The position numbers and the translations under genes are program-made. This document shows positions 36,029-45,795 of a stretch of DNA of 64,000 nt, piece by piece. The DNA lies in contig NC_014259.1 in the NCBI RefSeq assembly GCF_000196795.1, positions 124,001 to 188,000 of the forward strand, written 5' to 3'. The DNA comes from Acinetobacter oleivorans DR1 (GTDB lineage Bacteria; Pseudomonadota; Gammaproteobacteria; Pseudomonadales; Moraxellaceae). The notes under the pieces are model-generated. The model was not told where the DNA came from, made no database searches, and saw only the letters and a list, made by a program, of their open reading frames with translations. The stretch's first letter is position 1, and every line of letters begins with the position of its first letter.

Positions 36029-36955
36029 GTGTCAAATGCTACAAAATTCGGCAAAGTTGCCGTGCTATTTGGTGGGAAATCGGCTGAGCGTGCTGTGTCT
36101 TTAGATAGTGGTCAGGCAGTTCTGGACGCTTTATTGCGTTCAGGTGTTCAGGCTGAAGCATTTGATCCGCAAGACCGCAGTGTGACTGAACTTGTAAATT
36201 ATGATCGTGCATTTATTGTATTGCATGGTCGTGGTGGTGAAGATGGCCAGATTCAAGGCGTGCTTGAATGGTTGAATCTGCCTTATACAGGAACTGGTGT
36301 ACAAGGTTCTGCGATTGGCATGGATAAAGTTAAAACCAAGCAAATCTGGCAAGGTAGTGATTTACCTACAGCGCCATATCGCATTATTACTAAAGAAACA
36401 GATTTAGATGCGGTGATTGCTGAGTTAGGCTTACCTGTCATTATCAAACCTGTACATGAAGGCTCAAGTGTCGGCATGAGTAAGGTAGAGAAAGCAGAAG
36501 ATTTTGCAGCTGCAATTGAGAAAGCAACTCAGCACGATGCTGTTGTGATGGCAGAAAAGTGGATCACAGGTCGTGAATTCACAATCTCATTCCTAAATGG
36601 TCAGCCTTTACCGGTTATTCGTTTACAACCACCAGCAGATGTTGCTTTCTACGACTACGAAGCGAAATATCAACGTAATGATGTAGAGTATGGTATTCCT
36701 TGTGGTCTAAGTGAGACAGAAGAGAAAAACCTGCAAGCATTGTGCTTACGCGCTTTTCAGGCAGTTGGTGCAGAAAGCTGGGGCCGTATTGATGCGATGC
36801 AGGATGAGCAAGGTAATTTCTGGCTTTTAGAAGTAAACACTGTGCCAGGTATGACCAGCCACTCTTTAGTTCCAAAAGCTGCGAAAGCTGTTGGCTATAG
36901 TTTTGATGAATTGTGTGTTGCCATTCTTGAGCAAACATTGGAAGGTACGGCTTAA
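36029..36955 (+). CDS. ddl: D-alanine-D-alanine ligase
   Basis: Makes the D-Ala-D-Ala dipeptide of peptidoglycan precursors. The 308-residue ATP-grasp enzyme has 'KVAVLFGGKSAERAVSLDSG', 'LHGRGGEDGQIQGVLE', 'KPVHEGSSVGMSKV' and 'LLEVNTVPGMTSHSLVPKAA'. The start is GTG 36029 with AAGGA seven bases upstream; an in-frame TTG at 36002 is poorer. Position next to ftsQ indicates the DdlB type. Confidence 0.96.
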   Translation: MSNATKFGKVAVLFGGKSAERAVSLDSGQAVLDALLRSGVQAEAFDPQDRSVTELVNYDRAFIVLHGRGGEDGQIQGVLEWLNLPYTGTGVQGSAIGMDKVKTKQIWQGSDLPTAPYRIITKETDLDAVIAELGLPVIIKPVHEGSSVGMSKVEKAEDFAAAIEKATQHDAVVMAEKWITGREFTISFLNGQPLPVIRLQPPADVAFYDYEAKYQRNDVEYGIPCGLSETEEKNLQALCLRAFQAVGAESWGRIDAMQDEQGNFWLLEVNTVPGMTSHSLVPKAAKAVGYSFDELCVAILEQTLEGTA

Positions 36956-36957
36956 AT

Positions 36958-37812
36958 ATGGCACAACTTCCGGCTTCCATGCGCCGTAAACGTGCGGCCA
37001 TCACCTCTATTCATGATAAACCACCTACACGTAAGCAGAAGCTTGCAAATGCTGGTGGATGGGTGCTGTTGGTTATTGCTTTTGTAGTGCTGGCAGTCGG
37101 AATTTATGGGCTATATAAAGTTATTACAGATGCAACAGTTGCAAAGCTAGAGGTTGTAGGATCGACGTCTTCAGTTGAAACACAACAAGTGATGCAGCAT
37201 GTTGCTCCAATTATAAAAGCGAATTATTTCACATCTGATTTAGAACAGATTCGAGATAAAACATTAGAAATTTCGTGGGTAGACCGAGTTGTCGTTTCTC
37301 GTGCTTGGCCCAATGGTATTCGTGTTCGTGTCATGCCTCGACATGCCATCGCCCGTTGGGGAACAGGTCGCTTGTTAAGCGATGGAGGCGATGTATTCAG
37401 TGAGGCAGAGCCGACTATTCATCCTGAGCTTCCGTTACTCCATGGTCCGGTAAGCCAGTCGAAAATGATGATGCGACGCTATAATGAAATCAATCAATTA
37501 TTCCACCCTGCCAATTTGCGTCTAAAAGAGTTATATCTGACAGAGCGAATGACTTGGTTTATGCAGTTTGACTCAGGTTTACGAATTATTGTTGACCAAG
37601 ATCAAACAATGAATAAGTTGCAACGTTTAAGCCATCTGGCACAATCTGACTTAAAACCGGTCTGGTCGAAAATCTCAGCCATTGATTTGCGATATCGTAA
37701 TGGATTATCTATTCAATGGAAGAATGCAACACCACCTAAAATTGTGAATGGTCAGTTTGTTGTAACGATTGATGACACAAGCATTGCAGGTGGAACAAAA
37801 GCAAAGCCATAA
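36958..37812 (+). CDS. ftsQ: Cell division protein FtsQ
   Basis: Bitopic divisome scaffold that links FtsBL to early division proteins. It has 284 residues: a basic cytoplasmic N-terminus, one membrane helix ('GWVLLVIAFVVLAVGIYGLY', about residues 38-57), the periplasmic POTRA domain ('VAKLEVVGSTSSVETQQV', 'LEISWVDRVVVSRAWPNGI') and the FtsQ beta domain. Starts 2 bp after the ddl stop. Confidence 0.95.
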   Translation: MAQLPASMRRKRAAITSIHDKPPTRKQKLANAGGWVLLVIAFVVLAVGIYGLYKVITDATVAKLEVVGSTSSVETQQVMQHVAPIIKANYFTSDLEQIRDKTLEISWVDRVVVSRAWPNGIRVRVMPRHAIARWGTGRLLSDGGDVFSEAEPTIHPELPLLHGPVSQSKMMMRRYNEINQLFHPANLRLKELYLTERMTWFMQFDSGLRIIVDQDQTMNKLQRLSHLAQSDLKPVWSKISAIDLRYRNGLSIQWKNATPPKIVNGQFVVTIDDTSIAGGTKAKP

Positions 37813-37872
37813 TACGTGGCTTTAAAATAGGCAATTTGCCTGGTATTAAACAACAAAGAAATGGTATGAGTG

Positions 37873-39135
37873 ATGAATGAAGCTGTTCCCTCAGTTGTTG
37901 CGATTGACATTGGGACGCATAAAGTTTCAGTTTTGATTGGAAAAATTCATGCGCCGGATAACATTCAAGTTATCGGTATGGCAACTGCTCGCAATCGTGG
38001 CATGAATAAAGGAAAAATCGTAAGCCTCGATAAAGTTATCGCTGCGATTAAAAATGCTGTCGCTGAAGCGGAAAATATGGCCGAATGTCGCATTCATAGC
38101 GCATGGGTATCGATTCCGAGTACCGAGTTGCAAAGTTTTTATGCCTCTGGCCGCACACCAGTTGCTAATCCAGCACATGTTATTACAACAAATGAAGTCG
38201 TGCGCGCGTTAGAATTGGCAAAAGCAAGTCATGTGACTTCTGATTACTATTTAGCAAGTGCAGTGCCGTTAGGCTTTGAATTAGGTGATTCTGCTGAATG
38301 GGTGCAGAATCCAATTAATATGACTGCCCATAGTATGACCGGACATTATCAGTTAATGATGATGCCGATTGCGACTATGCAAAACCTTGATCGCGCTATG
38401 AAAGGTGCAAATATCGGGGTTGAAAAAATGGTGGTATCTTGTCTGGCAACCGCTGAGGCAAGCTTGCTTAAAGATGAAAAAGAGTATGGTGTTTGTCTAG
38501 TCGATATTGGCGCAGGCATTACCAATCTTGCAGTTTATCTAGATGGACGTTTGGCTCTGGCACGTACATTGCAACGCGGTGGTGAGCATGTTACGCGTGA
38601 TATTGCTGCTGTATTGCAAACTACGACAGAAGAAGCTGAACGTATTAAAATTCTGTATGGTTGTGTTGATTTAAGTGCTGTTAAGCCAGATCACATGATT
38701 CAGGTAGAAGGAATTGATGGTCCTCAAACGATTAGTCGAATTGAGTTGTCAGAAATTATTATTGCCCGCTATGAAGAGATCTTTAGCCAGATTCGCGATG
38801 AGCTCGAAAACAGCGGTGCAATTCATGGTTTGTACCATGGTGTAGTGTTGACAGGGGATGCTTGTCAAATCGAAGGTATGGTGAGTTTGGCTCGCCGTAT
38901 GTTGGGGGTATCTGCCCATTTGGGTAATCCGCCGTTACAGGTTTATGCTGATGATCAACATCAGGCAGCATTACGTCGTTCGATGTATGCAACAGCAGCT
39001 GGTTTGCTCATGTTTAGCCAAAGTGAGTTGCAAGAAGCTGTTGAAGAGCCTGAAGAGGCAAATGACCGTTCGGTATGGGAGCGAATGGTAAATGGCTGGA
39101 ATGCATTTAATAGCAAGCTAAAAGCCATTTTTTAG
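37873..39135 (+). CDS. ftsA: Cell division protein FtsA
   Basis: Actin-like membrane tether for FtsZ. About 420 residues with 'VAIDIGTHKVSVLIG' (phosphate 1), 'VDIGAGITNLAVYLDGRLAL' (phosphate 2), 'GVVLTGDACQIEGM' and a C-terminal amphipathic 'WNAFNSKLKAIF' membrane-targeting helix. The ATG at 37873 is used; a GTG one codon earlier is also possible. Confidence 0.97.
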   Translation: MNEAVPSVVAIDIGTHKVSVLIGKIHAPDNIQVIGMATARNRGMNKGKIVSLDKVIAAIKNAVAEAENMAECRIHSAWVSIPSTELQSFYASGRTPVANPAHVITTNEVVRALELAKASHVTSDYYLASAVPLGFELGDSAEWVQNPINMTAHSMTGHYQLMMMPIATMQNLDRAMKGANIGVEKMVVSCLATAEASLLKDEKEYGVCLVDIGAGITNLAVYLDGRLALARTLQRGGEHVTRDIAAVLQTTTEEAERIKILYGCVDLSAVKPDHMIQVEGIDGPQTISRIELSEIIIARYEEIFSQIRDELENSGAIHGLYHGVVLTGDACQIEGMVSLARRMLGVSAHLGNPPLQVYADDQHQAALRRSMYATAAGLLMFSQSELQEAVEEPEEANDRSVWERMVNGWNAFNSKLKAIF

Positions 39136-39191
39136 GATGTATGGATTTATTGGTAGAATTGTTAGGAAGTTGTAAGAGAAAACCACTGTAC

Positions 39192-39220
39192 TTGACAAGG
39201 TTTGTATTGCACAGCATTCT
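39192..39220 (+). promoter_or_regulatory. Putative ftsZ promoter
   Basis: A perfect TTGACA (39192-39197) with a 17-bp spacer to CATTCT (39215-39220), in the 164-bp ftsA-ftsZ gap, about 80 bp before the ftsZ start. The -10 is weak (three of six). Confidence 0.45.
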
Positions 39221-39299
39221 TAAAATTAGTTATTTTTGAAAATCAAGGCAGTATACGGGCTGAAGTGACTGCCATAATGTATTAGGAACCCTAAAGGTC

Positions 39300-40475
39300 A
39301 TGGCCTCATTTGAATTTATAGAAGATGAACTAAACGATGGCAACGGTCAAGCCCGTTTCACTGTATTTGGTGTAGGTGGTGGTGGCGGTAATGCCGTTCA
39401 ACATATGGTGCAGTCTGATATTCAAGGTGTTAAATTCGTTTGTGCCAATACAGACAAACAAGCACTAGACTGTATGAATGCACCTTTCAAAATTCAGTTA
39501 GGCGAGCAAAGTACGCGTGGTTTAGGTGCTGGTGCTAACCCTGAAGTTGGTCAAGTTGCAGCAGAAGAAAGCCGTGAAATTATTCGTCACCATCTTGAAG
39601 GTACGGATATGGTGTTCGTTACCGCTGGTATGGGGGGTGGTACGGGTACGGGCGCGGCTCCTGTCGTGGCTGAAGTTGCCAAAGAAATGGGTATTTTGAC
39701 TGTTGGTGTTGTAACAACTCCATTTAACTTTGAAGGCCGTCGCCGTTTAAAATCTGCTGAGCGCGGTATTGAAGCGCTTGAAGCACATGTTGATTCATTG
39801 ATTATTATCCCGAACCAACGCTTACTTAGCGTATATGGCGATATTTCAATGAAAGATGCTTATAAAAAAGCTGATGATGTATTGTTAAACGCTGTACGTA
39901 GTATCTTTGACCTTGTTGTAAACCGTGGTCACATTAACCTTGACTTCGCCGATTTGAAAACTGCAATGAGTACTCGTGGTTACGCAATGATGGGTGCTGG
40001 TTTAGGTCGTGGTGAAGATCGTGCACGTCAAGCAGCTGAACAGGCTATTCGTAGTCCATTGCTTGATAACGTAAATATTATTAATGCTAAAGGTGTGTTG
40101 ATTAACATTACTGGCGGTGATGATATTACTCTACGCGAAACTGAAATCATTACTGATGTCGTGAACCAGATTGTTGACCTTGATGAAGGTGAAATTTTCT
40201 ACGGTACAGTATTTGATCCAGATGCGCGTGATGAATTACGTGTAACAGTGATTGCAACTGGTTTAACTCGTAATGCTGCAGATGCAGAACCGAGAAAACG
40301 TAATACAGTAAGTCATGCATCGACTCAATCAGCTCAATCTGTTGATGAAGATGACGTTCCTGCTATTAATAAGCGTCAAAATGCAGACAATGAAGTGAGT
40401 AGCAACGCAAGTTCTTCTCCGCGTTCTTCTCCGATGAGTATTCAAGATTACTTGAAAAATCAGCAACGTAAGTAA
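39300..40475 (+). CDS. ftsZ: Cell division protein FtsZ
   Basis: Tubulin-like GTPase that forms the Z-ring. It has 391 residues: 'FGVGGGGGNAVQHMV' near the start, tubulin signature 'GMGGGTGTGAAPVVAEVA', 'NRGHINLDFADLKTAM' (T7 loop), a Ser-rich linker and the conserved C-terminal peptide 'SIQDYLKNQQRK' that binds FtsA. Ends in the terminator at 40491. Confidence 0.98.
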   Translation: MASFEFIEDELNDGNGQARFTVFGVGGGGGNAVQHMVQSDIQGVKFVCANTDKQALDCMNAPFKIQLGEQSTRGLGAGANPEVGQVAAEESREIIRHHLEGTDMVFVTAGMGGGTGTGAAPVVAEVAKEMGILTVGVVTTPFNFEGRRRLKSAERGIEALEAHVDSLIIIPNQRLLSVYGDISMKDAYKKADDVLLNAVRSIFDLVVNRGHINLDFADLKTAMSTRGYAMMGAGLGRGEDRARQAAEQAIRSPLLDNVNIINAKGVLINITGGDDITLRETEIITDVVNQIVDLDEGEIFYGTVFDPDARDELRVTVIATGLTRNAADAEPRKRNTVSHASTQSAQSVDEDDVPAINKRQNADNEVSSNASSSPRSSPMSIQDYLKNQQRK

Positions 40476-40490
40476 AAAATTATTAAATTT

Positions 40491-40524
40491 AAAAAAAGGC
40501 AGTGTTTAAACACTGCCTTTTTTT
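40491..40524 (+). terminator. Intrinsic terminator after ftsZ
   Basis: AAAAGGCAGTG-TTTAAA-CACTGCCTTTT stem-loop with a seven-T tail, 15 bp past the ftsZ stop; it separates the division genes from lpxC. Confidence 0.93.
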
Positions 40525-40585
40525 GTTTTTGATCAATGACTAAATATGCTAACGTATAGCGGTTTTAAAAAAGAAGTTACAAAGC

Positions 40586-41488
40586 ATGGTGAAACAACGT
40601 ACTCTCAATCGTGTGGTAAAAGCGAGTGGAATAGGTCTTCATAGCGGTCAAAAAGTGATGATCAATTTCATTCCACATACCGCTGATGGAGGTATTGTAT
40701 TTCGTCGTATCGATTTAGACCCGCCCGTTGAAATCCATGCAAATGCATTGCTGATTCAAGAAGCTTTCATGTGCTCCAATTTAGTGATTGGAGATATAAA
40801 AGTTGGAACGATTGAGCATGTGATGAGCGCAATTGCAGGCTTAGGAATTGATAACCTTATTGTTGAGGTATCTGCGTCCGAAGTTCCGATTATGGATGGA
40901 AGCGCCGGCCCATTTATTTACCTATTAATGCAAGGTGGATTACGTGAGCTGGATGCGCCGAAAAAATTTATAAGAATATTAAAACCAGTTGAAGCATTAA
41001 TAGATGATAAAAAAGCGATTTTTAGCCCGCATAATGGTTTTCAGTTAAATTTTACGATTGATTTTGACCATCCGGCATTTGCTAAAGAATATCAATCTGC
41101 CACTATCGACTTTTCTACTGAAACTTTTGTATATGAAGTCAGTGAAGCTCGTACTTTTGGTTTCATGAAAGATCTAGATTACCTTAAAGCAAATAACTTA
41201 GCTTTAGGTGCAAGTTTAGATAATGCGATTGGTGTAGATGACACAGGCGTTGTGAATGAAGAAGGCTTACGTTTCGCTGACGAATTTGTAAGACATAAGA
41301 TTTTGGATGCAGTTGGTGATTTGTATTTGCTTGGTCATCAAATTATTGCCAAGTTCGATGGCTATAAATCAGGACATGCTTTAAATAATCAGTTGTTACG
41401 CAATGTTCAAAGTGATCCGAGTAATTATGAAATTGTAACATTTAATGACGAGAATGAATGTCCAATTCCATATGTCAGTGTGACATAA
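40586..41488 (+). CDS. lpxC: UDP-3-O-acyl-N-acetylglucosamine deacetylase
   Basis: First committed, zinc-dependent step of lipid A synthesis. The 300-residue protein has 'VKASGIGLHSGQKV', 'TIEHVMSAIAGLGIDN' (zinc His), 'EVPIMDGSAGPFI', 'EARTFGF' and 'RHKILDAVGDLYLLG' (zinc His and Asp, HxxxD). Monocistronic after the ftsZ terminator. Confidence 0.98.
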   Translation: MVKQRTLNRVVKASGIGLHSGQKVMINFIPHTADGGIVFRRIDLDPPVEIHANALLIQEAFMCSNLVIGDIKVGTIEHVMSAIAGLGIDNLIVEVSASEVPIMDGSAGPFIYLLMQGGLRELDAPKKFIRILKPVEALIDDKKAIFSPHNGFQLNFTIDFDHPAFAKEYQSATIDFSTETFVYEVSEARTFGFMKDLDYLKANNLALGASLDNAIGVDDTGVVNEEGLRFADEFVRHKILDAVGDLYLLGHQIIAKFDGYKSGHALNNQLLRNVQSDPSNYEIVTFNDENECPIPYVSVT

Positions 41489-41585
41489 GTCATTGTCTTT
41501 ACTTGGCTACGTTATATTGTAACGTTTCAAAGTGTGATTATTATCACATAATAAGAACGATTCTAATTAAGAAATAGAAAGCTCA

Positions 41586-42026
41586 TCATTTTTTATTGCT
41601 TGCCAAACGTAGTAAAGCTTGGCTAAGCTTAGGGTCGCTCACAAAGTCGGCTGCACTACGTAACATTTCTTGTGTTTCCGGGGGGATGGGTTTAGATGGC
41701 TCAGATGAGGGTGTATTTGGAATATTTTTATTTCTCAAGCGAACCTGAATTCTTTGTAAGTCTTTTAACCCTTCAAGTTGAGATAATTTAGATACATATT
41801 GGTTCTGTAAATAACTGAGTTGACTAATCATCGCCTGATTTTCACCAGTAATGATTAAAGAACCATTTTGATAACACACGACCTGCCATTGTTCCGGTTG
41901 GGGCAATAAGGGTTGGATTATTTTCGTAAGTCTTTGCCATTGCGCGACTTGCGTTGTTAGAAACGTAAGGTTTCCTGTTTTTATGTGTTTTCCGGTTTGT
42001 TGAAAAACGTTATCGGGTTTAGACAT
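41586..42026 (-). CDS. dciA: DUF721/DciA family protein
   Basis: A 146-residue protein with the DUF721 motif 'WQVVCYQNGSLIITGENQAMISQLSYLQNQYVSKLSQL'. DciA is the helicase-loading factor used with DnaB in bacteria without DnaC. Its position between lpxC and an M23 peptidase, on the opposite strand, is its usual place in gamma-proteobacteria. The N-terminus and tail differ among species, so the domain boundary is not sharp. Confidence 0.8.
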   Translation of the reverse strand: MSKPDNVFQQTGKHIKTGNLTFLTTQVAQWQRLTKIIQPLLPQPEQWQVVCYQNGSLIITGENQAMISQLSYLQNQYVSKLSQLEGLKDLQRIQVRLRNKNIPNTPSSEPSKPIPPETQEMLRSAADFVSDPKLSQALLRLASNKK

Positions 42027-42133
42027 GGGTCATTCTCGGATAGATTCTTGTCTTCATCTTAAGCGTTCATTTCGATTGATATCAAGGAAGAGATCATAAG
42101 GAACTTGAGTAAGAACAGTTTCAAGAGGTTTTT

Positions 42134-42826
42134 ATGCACACGCGTCGTATTTTATTAGCGTTTTCACTTGCCGCTTCGGCAGCATCAGTTGCTTTTGCAG
42201 ATTATCAAACAATTAACCAATCTACTGATTCAGATCGATTGGAACAACTATCAAAAACATTATCTCAAGGTTCATACACCCATCCTGATGATTTAGATCT
42301 TCCGGCGAGTGCGAAAGTTTCAGTGACCTTACGCCAAAAAACGGTTGAGCTCAACAATGAATCGCTCGCAAAAAAATATGGCAATACGAGTGCAAAGAAT
42401 TCTTTTAATGCCTCTTCTTCAAATGCTTACTCTTGGTTAGTTTCGCATCCTCTTCCTGATACTGTACGAGTTTCTTCGAACTTCGGTGGTCGTACAATGA
42501 GCGGTCGTGCCGAACATCATGGTGGTTTAGATATGGCTGCTCCGAGTGGCACGCCAATCTATGCAACAGGCCCAGGTATTGTAACCAAATCTGGCTGGGG
42601 CACTGGCTATGGTCAATACGTTGAAATTAACCATGGGAATGGTTACTTAACACGTTATGCTCATGCTTCGCGCTTAATGGTACGTGTAGGCGACCAAGTA
42701 TCTGCTGGTGAACATATTGCCAATGTAGGCTGTACTGGTCGCTGTACTGGCCCACATTTGCACTACGAAGTAGTAAAAGATGGTCAACGTAAGAATCCAA
42801 CGACTTACTTGGCGATGCTTCCTTAA
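42134..42826 (+). CDS. M23 family metallopeptidase (LytM domain)
   Basis: A 230-residue exported protein with signal peptide ending 'SVAFA|DYQ'. The C-terminal half is a LytM/M23 endopeptidase with zinc ligands in 'EHHGGLDMAAPSGTPIYAT' (HxxxD) and 'GRCTGPHLHYEV' (HxH). All ligands are present, so it is likely an active peptidoglycan endopeptidase or divisome-linked LytM factor. Divergent from dciA. Confidence 0.93.
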   Translation: MHTRRILLAFSLAASAASVAFADYQTINQSTDSDRLEQLSKTLSQGSYTHPDDLDLPASAKVSVTLRQKTVELNNESLAKKYGNTSAKNSFNASSSNAYSWLVSHPLPDTVRVSSNFGGRTMSGRAEHHGGLDMAAPSGTPIYATGPGIVTKSGWGTGYGQYVEINHGNGYLTRYAHASRLMVRVGDQVSAGEHIANVGCTGRCTGPHLHYEVVKDGQRKNPTTYLAMLP

Positions 42827-42905
42827 AAGCATAGTTAAAAAGTTAAGGTTATTAAATTTATGAATCTGAAATTAGCCTAAACCTTTTTTAACGTAAAGAT
42901 TGTAT

Positions 42906-42934
42906 AAAAAAACGCCATTATTGGCGTTTTTTTG
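42906..42934 (+). terminator. Intrinsic terminator after the M23 peptidase
   Basis: AAAACGCCA-TTA-TTGGCGTTTT-type hairpin with a seven-T tail, 80 bp after the stop. Confidence 0.9.
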
Positions 42935-42986
42935 TTATTTTGTTTAATGCTCGGTCAATGACTATTCATTCAGAAAATAATAGGCC

Positions 42987-43023
42987 CCCCTCACATTCAC
43001 CCGTGGCAATAACTAGAGAGGGG
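42987..43023 (+). promoter_or_regulatory. Inverted repeat in the aceE leader
   Basis: CCCCTC (42987-42992) and GAGGGG (43018-43023) with a 25-nt spacer, about 55-90 bp upstream of the aceE start. A candidate operator or leader stem-loop; no known regulator assigned. Confidence 0.3.
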
Positions 43024-43075
43024 TAAAACGTGGTAAAAATACAAAGTAGATTAAAGAACAAGGAACAGGTGAATT

Positions 43076-45793
43076 ATGGCGTTTTACGGTGACTCCGATG
43101 CACAAGAAACCCAAGAGTGGCAAGATGCATTCGATTCAGTTTTACAACATATGGGAACTGAGCGCGCAGCATTCTTATTGGAAAAACTTTACCAACAAGC
43201 AATTGCTAAGCATGTTCCAATTCAACGTCTCAATACACCTTACTTAAATACAATTTCTGTTGAAGAACAACCTGCAATGCCAGGCGACCAAGATATGGAA
43301 CGCCGTATTCGTGCATTGATTCGTTGGAATGCCTTAGCAATGGTACTTCGTGCGAATAAAACAGGTGATGATTTAGGTGGACACTTGGCGAGCTTCGCAT
43401 CAAGTGCAACATTATATGACGTAGGTTTTAACCATTTCTTCCGCGCAAACAGCGATAACTTTGGCGGAGATATGATTTATTACCAAGGACACTGTGCTCC
43501 TGGTATTTATGCACGTTCATTCCTTGAAGGACGTTTAACTGAAGAACAGTTAAGTAATTTCCGCCGTGAAGTTGGCGGTAACGGTTTACCAAGCTATCCA
43601 CATCCATATTTAATGCCGGACTATTGGCAATTCCCAACTGTATCAATGGGTCTTGGTCCAATCATGTCGATTTATCAAGCGCACATTCAAAAATATTTGA
43701 TGAACCGTGGCTTGATCAAAGAAGAAAATCGTAAAGTCTGGGCTTATCTTGGCGATGGTGAGATGGATGAGCCAGAAAGTACTGGTGCAATTTCACTCGC
43801 TGGTCGTGAAAAACTTGATAACTTGATTTGGGTTGTTAACTGTAACTTACAGCGTCTAGATGGTCCTGTACGTGGTAACGGTAAAATCATTCAAGAATTA
43901 GAATCTTTATTCCGTGGTGCGGGCTGGCGTGTCATTAAAGTGGTATGGGGCCGTCATTGGGATCCGCTACTTGCAAAAGACAACACAGGCGCTTTAAAAG
44001 CGGTAATGGAAGAAACTGTTGATGGTGAATACCAACGCTATCAAGTGAAAGGTGGTGCATATACACGTGAGAAATTCTTTGGCAAGTACCCAGAAGCTGC
44101 GGAACTTGTAAAAGATTTAAGCGATGAAGACATCGATAATCTCAACCGTGGTGGCCATGACCCTTACAAAGTTTTTGCAGCCTATGCAGAAGCAATGAAA
44201 GCCAAAGGTCAACCAACAGTTATTCTTGCGAAAACTGTTAAAGGTTACGGTTTGTCTGAAGAAATTGAAGCGGTGAACAAAACTCACCAAATCAAAAAAA
44301 TGCAGATCGACTCTTTAAAATATGTACGTGACCGTTTTAACCTGCCATTTACAGATGATAAGTTAGAAGAGCTTCCATTCTATCGCCCAAGTGAAAACTC
44401 TCCAGAAATGAAGTACATGAAAGCGCGTCGTGAAGCGTTAGGTGGTTACCTGCCAGCACGTCGTCGTGAGAGTGAAATTTTAGCGATTCCTGAATTATCT
44501 GTATTTGATGCAGTATTAAACGGTTCAGGTGGTAAAGAGCAATCTACTACGATGGTGATGGTTCGTTTAATTGCTGCTTTACTTAAAGAAAAAGCAATTA
44601 AAGACCGCGTAGTGCCAATCGTTCCAGATGAAGCACGTACATTTGGTTTAGAAGGTATGTTCCGTCAGCTTGGTATTTATGCTGCTCACGGTCAAAAATA
44701 TACCCCAGAAGACCAAGAACAGTTAATGCATTACCGTGAAGCAAGTGACGGTCACATGCTTCAAGAAGGGATTAACGAAGCTGGTGCGATGAGCGCATGG
44801 GCTGCGTTGGCAACAAGTTATTCAACGAATAACTTGCCAATGATTCCAATGTACATGTACTACTCAATGTTTGGTTTCCAACGTATTGGTGATATTGCGT
44901 GGGCTGCGGGCGATGCACAAGCTCAAGGTTTCTTGTTAGGTGCAACTGCTGGTCGTACCACATTGAACGGTGAAGGTTTACAGCACCAAGATGGTCATTC
45001 ACATATCTTGGCGAACACGATTCCAAACTGCGTATCTTATGATCCATGTTTTGGTTACGAATTAGCTGTAATCGTTCATGACGGTTTACAACGTATGTAT
45101 GTGAACCAAGAGCGTGTGTTCTATTATTTAACTGTAATGAACGAAAACTACGAGCATCCTGCAATGCCTGAAGGCGCTGAGGAAGGCATTAAACGTGGTA
45201 TGTACTTGTTCGAAAAAGATGAAAAAGCAACTGTTCAGTTACTTGGTTCAGGTGTAATTCTTCGTGAAGTGATCAAAGCTGCGAAAATCTTACGTGATGA
45301 ATACCAAATCCATTCAAACGTTTGGAGTGTAACAAGCTTCAATGAGTTGTCACGTGATGGTATGGCATGTGAAGAATACAACCGCTTACACCCACTTACT
45401 GAAGAAGTGAAAGAGTCTTGGGTATCTAAACAGTTACGTGGTACAGAAGGTATTGTTGTTTCAGCAACAGACCATATGCGTGCGTATAGCGAACAAATCC
45501 GTGCTTATCTTCCAGATGGTCGTCCATTTGTTGCATTAGGTACAGATGGTTATGGTCGCTCAGATACACGTGCTAACTTACGTAGTTTCTTTGGTGTTGA
45601 TGCTGCACATATCGTTGTTGCTACTTTGAAAAAATTAGCTGACGAAGGTGAAGTAGATGCACGTTTAGTTAAAGATGCAATTTCTAACTTTGAGTTGGAC
45701 ACTGACCGTCCAGTGGCATGGGCTCCACAAGCACATCCAGAAGTTCAGGCAGTTGCTGAATACAATGAAGCGCAAACTGGTGAGGGGAACTAA
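43076..45793 (+). CDS. aceE: Pyruvate dehydrogenase E1 component
   Basis: Thiamine-diphosphate-dependent decarboxylase of the pyruvate dehydrogenase complex. The 905-residue homodimeric-type E1 has 'GHLASFASSATLYDVGFNHFF', the ThDP motif 'YLGDGEMDEPESTGAI...NCNLQRLDGPVRGNGKI', 'EARTFGLEGMFRQLGIY' and 'GRTTLNGEGLQHQDGHS'. It starts behind AGGTGAATT, and aceF follows after 2 bp as one operon. Confidence 0.98.
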   Translation: MAFYGDSDAQETQEWQDAFDSVLQHMGTERAAFLLEKLYQQAIAKHVPIQRLNTPYLNTISVEEQPAMPGDQDMERRIRALIRWNALAMVLRANKTGDDLGGHLASFASSATLYDVGFNHFFRANSDNFGGDMIYYQGHCAPGIYARSFLEGRLTEEQLSNFRREVGGNGLPSYPHPYLMPDYWQFPTVSMGLGPIMSIYQAHIQKYLMNRGLIKEENRKVWAYLGDGEMDEPESTGAISLAGREKLDNLIWVVNCNLQRLDGPVRGNGKIIQELESLFRGAGWRVIKVVWGRHWDPLLAKDNTGALKAVMEETVDGEYQRYQVKGGAYTREKFFGKYPEAAELVKDLSDEDIDNLNRGGHDPYKVFAAYAEAMKAKGQPTVILAKTVKGYGLSEEIEAVNKTHQIKKMQIDSLKYVRDRFNLPFTDDKLEELPFYRPSENSPEMKYMKARREALGGYLPARRRESEILAIPELSVFDAVLNGSGGKEQSTTMVMVRLIAALLKEKAIKDRVVPIVPDEARTFGLEGMFRQLGIYAAHGQKYTPEDQEQLMHYREASDGHMLQEGINEAGAMSAWAALATSYSTNNLPMIPMYMYYSMFGFQRIGDIAWAAGDAQAQGFLLGATAGRTTLNGEGLQHQDGHSHILANTIPNCVSYDPCFGYELAVIVHDGLQRMYVNQERVFYYLTVMNENYEHPAMPEGAEEGIKRGMYLFEKDEKATVQLLGSGVILREVIKAAKILRDEYQIHSNVWSVTSFNELSRDGMACEEYNRLHPLTEEVKESWVSKQLRGTEGIVVSATDHMRAYSEQIRAYLPDGRPFVALGTDGYGRSDTRANLRSFFGVDAAHIVVATLKKLADEGEVDARLVKDAISNFELDTDRPVAWAPQAHPEVQAVAEYNEAQTGEGN

Positions 45794-45795
45794 GC

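Noticed and set aside
44772..45164. A 130-codon open frame antisense to aceE
   Set aside because: Shadow of aceE codon usage; composition is not protein-like and it has no start signal.
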